Below are positions 62,203 to 64,000 of a stretch of 64,000 bases of DNA, piece after piece. Every line of letters begins with the position of its first letter. Positions within the stretch are counted from its first letter, which is position 1. The position numbers were made by a program, and so were the translations under genes. Source of the stretch: Hydrogenophaga taeniospiralis CCUG 15921 (lineage in GTDB: Bacteria; Pseudomonadota; Gammaproteobacteria; Burkholderiales; Burkholderiaceae_C). The DNA lies in contig NZ_BCWR01000005.1 of NCBI RefSeq assembly GCF_001592305.1, positions 466,175 to 530,174 of the forward strand, in the 5' to 3' direction. Under the pieces are notes generated by a model. That model had not been told where the DNA came from. It did not search any database and was given only the letters and a program-made list of their open reading frames with translations.

Positions 62203-62670
62203 CTAGACCAGCCGCTGAACCATCGGCCACGCCTTGGAACAGCCGAGTCCGCAGGCAACAAGCACCGGGCTGTAGAGCACCGTAGCCCCCACCACCGACA
62301 TCAACCAGCCCGGATCTTCGTCGTCACCTTCTTCAGTCTGCTTCGCTGCTCCCCCCTCTCCTCTCTTGCCTCCCTTGTCTTTCTCATCGTTATTGTCGGC
62401 GTCGCCCGTCACCTCCTGCACCAGCATCACCACAACCACCACCAACGCTGCGCCCAGCGCTGCAAGGTAGGCGTACTGCAGTGCGATGCGCTCCAGCGGA
62501 TAGAAATAGCCCGCCAGAACCACCGCAGGCAGCAGGTAGAAAGCGTGCATCTGCAGCCGGTACCAGGGGATGCCTTCGTCCTTCTTTTCCAGTGCACCCA
62601 TCACCATCCTGTAGGTCAGCGCGCCCAGCACAAAGATCAGACCACCCCACCATTCGATTTGCGTCAGCAT
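62203..62670 (-). CDS. Small membrane protein of the four-gene unit
   Basis: A 155-residue protein with about three transmembrane helices in its N-terminal 90 residues (VLGALTYRMVMGAL, FYLLPAVVLAGYFY, YAYLAALGAALVVVVVMLV). A hydrophilic Lys/Glu/Asp-rich loop follows (DADNNDEKDKGGKRGEGGA), and a last hydrophobic segment near 125-145. No family recognised. Located between the HTH gene and the first gene of the unit; probably an inner-membrane partner of the ATPase complex. Confidence 0.75.
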   Translation of the reverse strand: MLTQIEWWGGLIFVLGALTYRMVMGALEKKDEGIPWYRLQMHAFYLLPAVVLAGYFYPLERIALQYAYLAALGAALVVVVVMLVQEVTGDADNNDEKDKGGKRGEGGAAKQTEEGDDEDPGWLMSVVGATVLYSPVLVACGLGCSKAWPMVQRLV

Positions 62671-62688
62671 GTTGCCTGTCTCCTGGGT

Positions 62689-63585
62689 TCAGCGGTTGGC
62701 CATGACGGTGACCGGGCCGCCGTTGTCGTCTTTGCCGTCGTCGCTGCTATTGCTGTTGTTATCGCCATCCGCATCGCCGTCATCGCCCTTGATGTTCTTG
62801 TATTCGGCGAGCATGTAATACAGCGGCAAGACCACCGCGAGCACCAGCCCCAGGCCCAACCACAGCCAGAATCCCTTGAACAGCAGCACGGTGACCACCG
62901 TGAACACGATCGCCTGCAGCAGCCCCTTGAGCCCGGCGCGCAGCAGCAGCACGGCGATCAGCCCTTGCACAGGGGAGGTGCCACTCTTGCCCATGGCCTT
63001 GGCAAAGTCGACGATGGCCTCAGCGGCCTCCTGCGCCTCACGCTTGCGCTTGGCCTCCTGCTGGCGCAACTGGGTGATGGAGATGGGCTTGGCGGGGTCT
63101 TTGGAACAACCGTGGTCGGCATCCGAATCCTCATCGCCTTCTTTGGCATCGCCCGGGCCGCTGCGCTCGGCCTTGGGTTCCAGCACGGGCAGCCACTGCG
63201 GGTTTCTTTGAAAGAAGGCCTGGCGCGACACCCATTGCCCACTATCGAAATGCATGCGCTCCGTCTCGCCCACCTGGTCATAGAACACCTCCAGCACGGC
63301 CGCTTGCAGGCCGTGGGCAAACAGCGCTTCCAACGCGGTCAGCGGCAGGTCGTCGTGGGTGCCCGTGTCAAAGCGCAGCGTCAAGTGATCGGGCTCGGCA
63401 AACACCTCCTGGTTGAACCACAGGGCATCCCACAGCGCATCCAGATCGCCCCGACCGAGTTTGTCGGCCCAGCGCTGCGCCTGCTCGGTGTTACCCGCCG
63501 CCAGGTACTGGTAGACCAACTGGCCGATCTTGAGCTTGACCGGGTCTTCAAAGAAAAGGTGAAGGGTATGGGTGTTTTGTGACAT
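62689..63585 (-). CDS. Membrane protein with soluble N-terminal domain, first gene of the unit
   Basis: A 298-residue protein. Residues 1-130 are soluble and start MSQNTHTLHLFFEDPVKLK; the segment LPLTALEALFAHGLQAAVLEVFYDQVGETERMHFDSGQWV weakly recalls DUF1281/YubB-type ferredoxin-like domains. An Arg/Lys/Glu-rich coiled region (QLRQQEAKRKREAQEAAEAI) leads to two or three transmembrane helices (about 190-260). The tail is acidic and Asn/Asp/Ser-rich (GDDGDADGDNNSNSSDDG). ATG at 63585 preferred. It heads the minus-strand operon of four genes; function unknown. Confidence 0.75.
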   Translation of the reverse strand: MSQNTHTLHLFFEDPVKLKIGQLVYQYLAAGNTEQAQRWADKLGRGDLDALWDALWFNQEVFAEPDHLTLRFDTGTHDDLPLTALEALFAHGLQAAVLEVFYDQVGETERMHFDSGQWVSRQAFFQRNPQWLPVLEPKAERSGPGDAKEGDEDSDADHGCSKDPAKPISITQLRQQEAKRKREAQEAAEAIVDFAKAMGKSGTSPVQGLIAVLLLRAGLKGLLQAIVFTVVTVLLFKGFWLWLGLGLVLAVVLPLYYMLAEYKNIKGDDGDADGDNNSNSSDDGKDDNGGPVTVMANR

Positions 63586-63766
63586 GGCAAACCGTCTGTG
63601 AAATGGGTGCGTGTTGAAGTGCACGAATTCTTGCGGTCCGGCCCAGGACTGTCCCTCCCAGGCTTGTCCATGGCGCGCGCTCAGGACTTGACGGAATGTC
63701 AACTGCCAGCGCCCTCGGCCTGCGCGCACGAAGCCCACGCCATCGCCGTGGCCACAAGCGCCACAG

Positions 63767-63800
63767 CAAAAAAGCCCGGACAGTTCCCCGTCCGGGCTTT
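63767..63800 (-). terminator. Rho-independent terminator of lpdA
   Basis: On the minus strand AAAGCCCGGAC-N8-GTCCGGGCTTT followed by a run of T, 26 bp after the lpdA stop. A degraded copy occurs at 37909-37945. Confidence 0.92.
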
Positions 63801-63825
63801 CTGTGTCTGCGAGCGGTGAAGCGCT

Positions 63826-64000
63826 TTACTTCTTCGCCGGCGGCAGGTCGGTGCACGACCCATGGGCCACCTCCGCCGCCATGCCGATGCTCTCGCCCAG
63901 CGTGGGGTGCGGGTGGATGGTCTTGCCGATGTCCACCGCGTCGGCGCCCATCTCGATCGCCAGCGCGATCTCGCCGATCATGTCGCCGGCATGCGTGCCC
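63826..64000 (-). CDS. lpdA: Dihydrolipoyl dehydrogenase, C-terminal part
   Basis: The last 57 residues of a dihydrolipoamide dehydrogenase reading leftward from outside the window: [18 protein letters not shown], then [21 protein letters not shown], ending LPPAKK. The HPHPTLGE segment carries the catalytic His-Glu pair of this flavoprotein family (dimer interface side). It is the E3 component of 2-oxo acid dehydrogenase complexes or the glycine cleavage system. Its 3' end is the parent of the degenerate copy at 37966-38085. The start and N-terminal FAD domain lie outside. Confidence 0.93.
   Translation of the reverse strand, partial: GTHAGDMIGEIALAIEMGADAVDIGKTIHPHPTLGESIGMAAEVAHGSCTDLPPAKK

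Overview
The window is high-GC DNA with the gene content of a betaproteobacterium of the order Burkholderiales, most likely a Comamonadaceae member (Hydrogenophaga/Acidovorax/Rhodoferax type). This rests on the mix of families (PobA/IclR, CaiB-type CoA transferases, TRAP carriers, GguR-like LysR, Tat-exported GMC oxidoreductase partners) and on short palindromic intergenic repeats typical of these genomes. No rRNA, tRNA, transposase, integrase or CRISPR array was found. The species assignment is inference.

Layout. 0-6.9 kb: end of a branched-chain amino acid ABC transporter, a flavodoxin-fold oxidoreductase, a pobR-like regulator divergent from pobA (4-hydroxybenzoate to protocatechuate) with pobA between inverted repeats, a class III CoA transferase, a class II glutamine amidotransferase, and an aspartate/glutamate racemase divergent from its Lrp-type neighbour. 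6.9-10.2 kb: a ParD-like/zeta-type toxin-antitoxin pair, bacteriohemerythrin, a TraB/GumN protein and a lipoprotein. 10.3-15.6 kb: ygiQ with a palindromic repeat inside its reading frame, then an aromatic-ring FAD monooxygenase with its DUF2783 partner and a LuxR regulator. 15.7-22.5 kb: a secreted alginate-lyase/LamG lipoprotein, an AT-rich gap, a decayed enoyl-CoA hydratase end, a bactofilin, exeA-gspB and an orphan ABC ATPase. 22.5-28.1 kb: a methyltransferase, a lipoprotein, a RIO kinase, and a LysR-controlled flavoprotein/tautomerase/NTF2 operon. 28.1-34 kb: an operon for alcohol and aldehyde oxidation (GMC dehydrogenase, Tat-exported subunit, benzaldehyde-type dehydrogenase, hydrolase) behind a near-perfect sigma-54 promoter, divergent from its enhancer-binding protein.

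34.2-37.9 kb: an overlapping two-gene unit, a P-loop ATPase followed by a protein with a P-loop-less N-terminal domain and ten exact 48-residue TPR-like repeats. It looks like a conflict or defence-type module. A degenerate copy of the 3' end of lpdA, terminator included, lies directly after it; the intact lpdA end is about 26 kb away at the window's right edge. 38.1-53.5 kb: pentose and sugar-acid use: an alcohol dehydrogenase, a secreted GH43/AbfB arabinan-type enzyme bracketed by copies of the dehydrogenase 3' end, a TRAP carrier, a pentonate dehydratase, a 2-keto-3-deoxy-pentonate dehydratase-like enzyme, a GguR-like regulator, and a GntR-controlled ribose/arabinose-type ABC importer. Together these fit a non-phosphorylative (Weimberg-like) route to 2-oxoglutarate semialdehyde.

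53.7-58.7 kb: an SLC13-type transporter, a Na/Pi cotransporter and two Crp/Fnr regulators. 58.7-63.6 kb: a four-gene minus-strand unit with two small membrane proteins, an HTH protein with a P-loop-less ATPase-like region, and a membrane AAA ATPase. The periplasmic part of that ATPase carries the C-terminal disulfide-loop signature of type IV pilins. I found no described counterpart from memory, and it is, with the 34-38 kb module, the best candidate for an undescribed system here.
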